Under the pieces are notes generated by a model. That model was not told where the DNA came from, searched no databases, and saw only the letters and a program-made list of their open reading frames with translations. A DNA stretch of 5,778 bases, taken from assembly GCA_900544235.1 (NCBI GenBank), contig UQUL01000072.1, positions 1 to 5,778 on the forward strand, given 5' to 3'. Both the position numbers and the translations under genes were made by a program. Positions 5,191-5,778 of this stretch are shown in pieces (the stretch's first letter is position 1; each line of letters begins with the position of its first letter). The stretch is from an uncultured Collinsella sp. Its GTDB lineage: Bacteria; Actinomycetota; Coriobacteriia; Coriobacteriales; Coriobacteriaceae.

Positions 5191-5228
5191 GGCTTTGAGC
5201 GACCTTGTCTTTAGGATGCCCTCAAGCC
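5191..5228 (-). promoter_or_regulatory. Inverted repeat in the rubrerythrin leader
   Basis: GGCTTTGAG (5191-5199) and CTCAAGCC (5221-5228) pair over 8 bp with one bulged T and a loop of about 21 nt. It lies 34-71 bp before the rubrerythrin ATG. No T-run follows, so it is not a clear terminator for the glycosylase gene; it could be an operator or a leader hairpin. Confidence 0.25.
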
Positions 5229-5231
5229 GCG

Positions 5232-5260
5232 AATTTAAACCTTACAATCCCGTTCTTCAG
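5232..5260 (-). promoter_or_regulatory. Possible rubrerythrin promoter
   Basis: CTGAAG (complement of 5255-5260) is 17 bp from TAAATT (complement of 5232-5237). The -10 is a fair match and the -35 weak. It is the only reasonably spaced pair I see in the 114-bp gap between the glycosylase stop and the rubrerythrin start. Confidence 0.25.
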
Positions 5261-5271
5261 ATTTGAGCGGG

Positions 5272-5778
5272 CTACACACTCAACCAACGATCGCCCTCGG
5301 AGCGGCAAAAGCCCTCGCGCTCCAGATCGGCAAGAATACTTGCGACCAGCTCGCGCTCGACCGGTTCCCGGCCGGCTGCCGCCTCCATCTCGTTAACGCC
5401 TGCAACGGCTTCGTCGAGCGTAATACCTGCCGGCTGCCCATCGCGCGCTGCCAGCAGCATGCGCACGATGTGGGCGCGCTTTTGGCGACGCGAGCCCTCA
5501 AACTTGGACTGACGACTATAGTTCGCCGACCGCCTGGACGGATTGGGCAGCGTCTTTTTAAGATACGCGCCGTAATCCAGCAACGCGTAATACCACGCGC
5601 GCGGCGTATCGGCATCATCTTGAGGCACGGCAAAGGGCGCGATCTCGTCCGCCGCCGCACCGGGGGCCGCCGGACAGGCGGCTTGAATCAGCGGCACCAG
5701 CTCGCGATCGGGAACGGCCGGCACATCGGGAAAGAAATGATGCAAAAAGACCGTGCGCACGTTGGTCTCCAGATACAC
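5272..5778 (-). CDS. C-terminal part of a MutY-like (HhH-GPD) DNA glycosylase lacking the iron-sulfur cluster
   Basis: The gene runs in from beyond base 5778; 168 codons are visible. Their first residues, YLETNVRTVFLHHFF, align with the segment of MutY that follows the helix-hairpin-helix (LDGNVKRVLARCY in E. coli). WYYALLDYGAYLKK then matches FNQAMMDLGAMI. These proteins excise mispaired or damaged bases, typically A opposite 8-oxoguanine. Two differences from classical MutY are visible. The catalytic Asp position (Asp138 in E. coli) holds Glu. Where MutY has four Cys holding a 4Fe-4S cluster, this protein has NPSRRSANYSRQSKFEGSRRQ with no Cys. This motif set belongs to a known group annotated as A/G-specific adenine glycosylase, as I recall it. 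A C-terminal stretch (about the last 65 residues) looks like a winged helix. The helix-hairpin-helix lies outside the window. Confidence 0.8.
   Translation of the reverse strand: MYLETNVRTVFLHHFFPDVPAVPDRELVPLIQAACPAAPGAAADEIAPFAVPQDDADTPRAWYYALLDYGAYLKKTLPNPSRRSANYSRQSKFEGSRRQKRAHIVRMLLAARDGQPAGITLDEAVAGVNEMEAAAGREPVERELVASILADLEREGFCRSEGDRWLSV

Noticed and set aside
4435..5214. Plus-strand reading frame of 259 codons
   Set aside because: It is antisense to rubrerythrin and begins inside the repeat element.

Overview
The window is bacterial, dense and GC-rich outside a few stretches. Every gene I can support lies on the minus strand, so transcription runs from high to low coordinates. The protein set (RmuC, rubrerythrin with a C-terminal rubredoxin domain, an iron-sulfur-free MutY-like glycosylase), the codon use and the Shine-Dalgarno sites fit an anaerobic gut actinobacterium of the Coriobacteriia, most likely Collinsella. 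The genus is my inference from recognition, not a computed result.

Layout in the direction of transcription: (1) 5778-5272, the C-terminal part of an HhH-GPD / MutY-like DNA glycosylase. (2) 5157-4618, rubrerythrin, an oxidative-stress diiron protein, followed by a repeat element and terminator (4598-4422). (3) 4341-3710, a four-helix membrane protein of unknown function whose frame is broken by what looks like a one-base loss in a run of A, followed by a second copy of the same repeat element and terminator (3692-3522). (4) 3276-2854, a small single-pass membrane protein of unknown function. (5) 2730-1640, a two-gene module: a DUF6036/AbiEii-like nucleotidyltransferase overlapping a helix-turn-helix partner that starts at a TTG. 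A 27-bp near-palindrome sits over its probable promoter. (6) 1588-233, RmuC. (7) 107-1, the first 35 codons of a further gene, possibly an ABC transporter.

Two things stand out. The nucleotidyltransferase/HTH pair looks like a compact toxin-antitoxin-like or phage-defence-like operon. It is visibly lower in GC than rmuC beside it and has a candidate autoregulatory operator. The second is a repeat of about 170-176 bp present twice in the same orientation, each copy starting just after a stop codon. Each copy carries a very long hairpin (24-27 paired positions), a conserved linker of about 50 nt and a perfect 10-bp terminator stem. The two copies differ by a 2-bp insertion present in both arms of the long hairpin, so the pairing is preserved.

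The genes do not form one obvious pathway. Rubrerythrin (peroxide removal), the MutY-like glycosylase (oxidised-base repair) and RmuC (DNA maintenance) share a loose oxidative/DNA-damage theme, but the terminators separate several of them.
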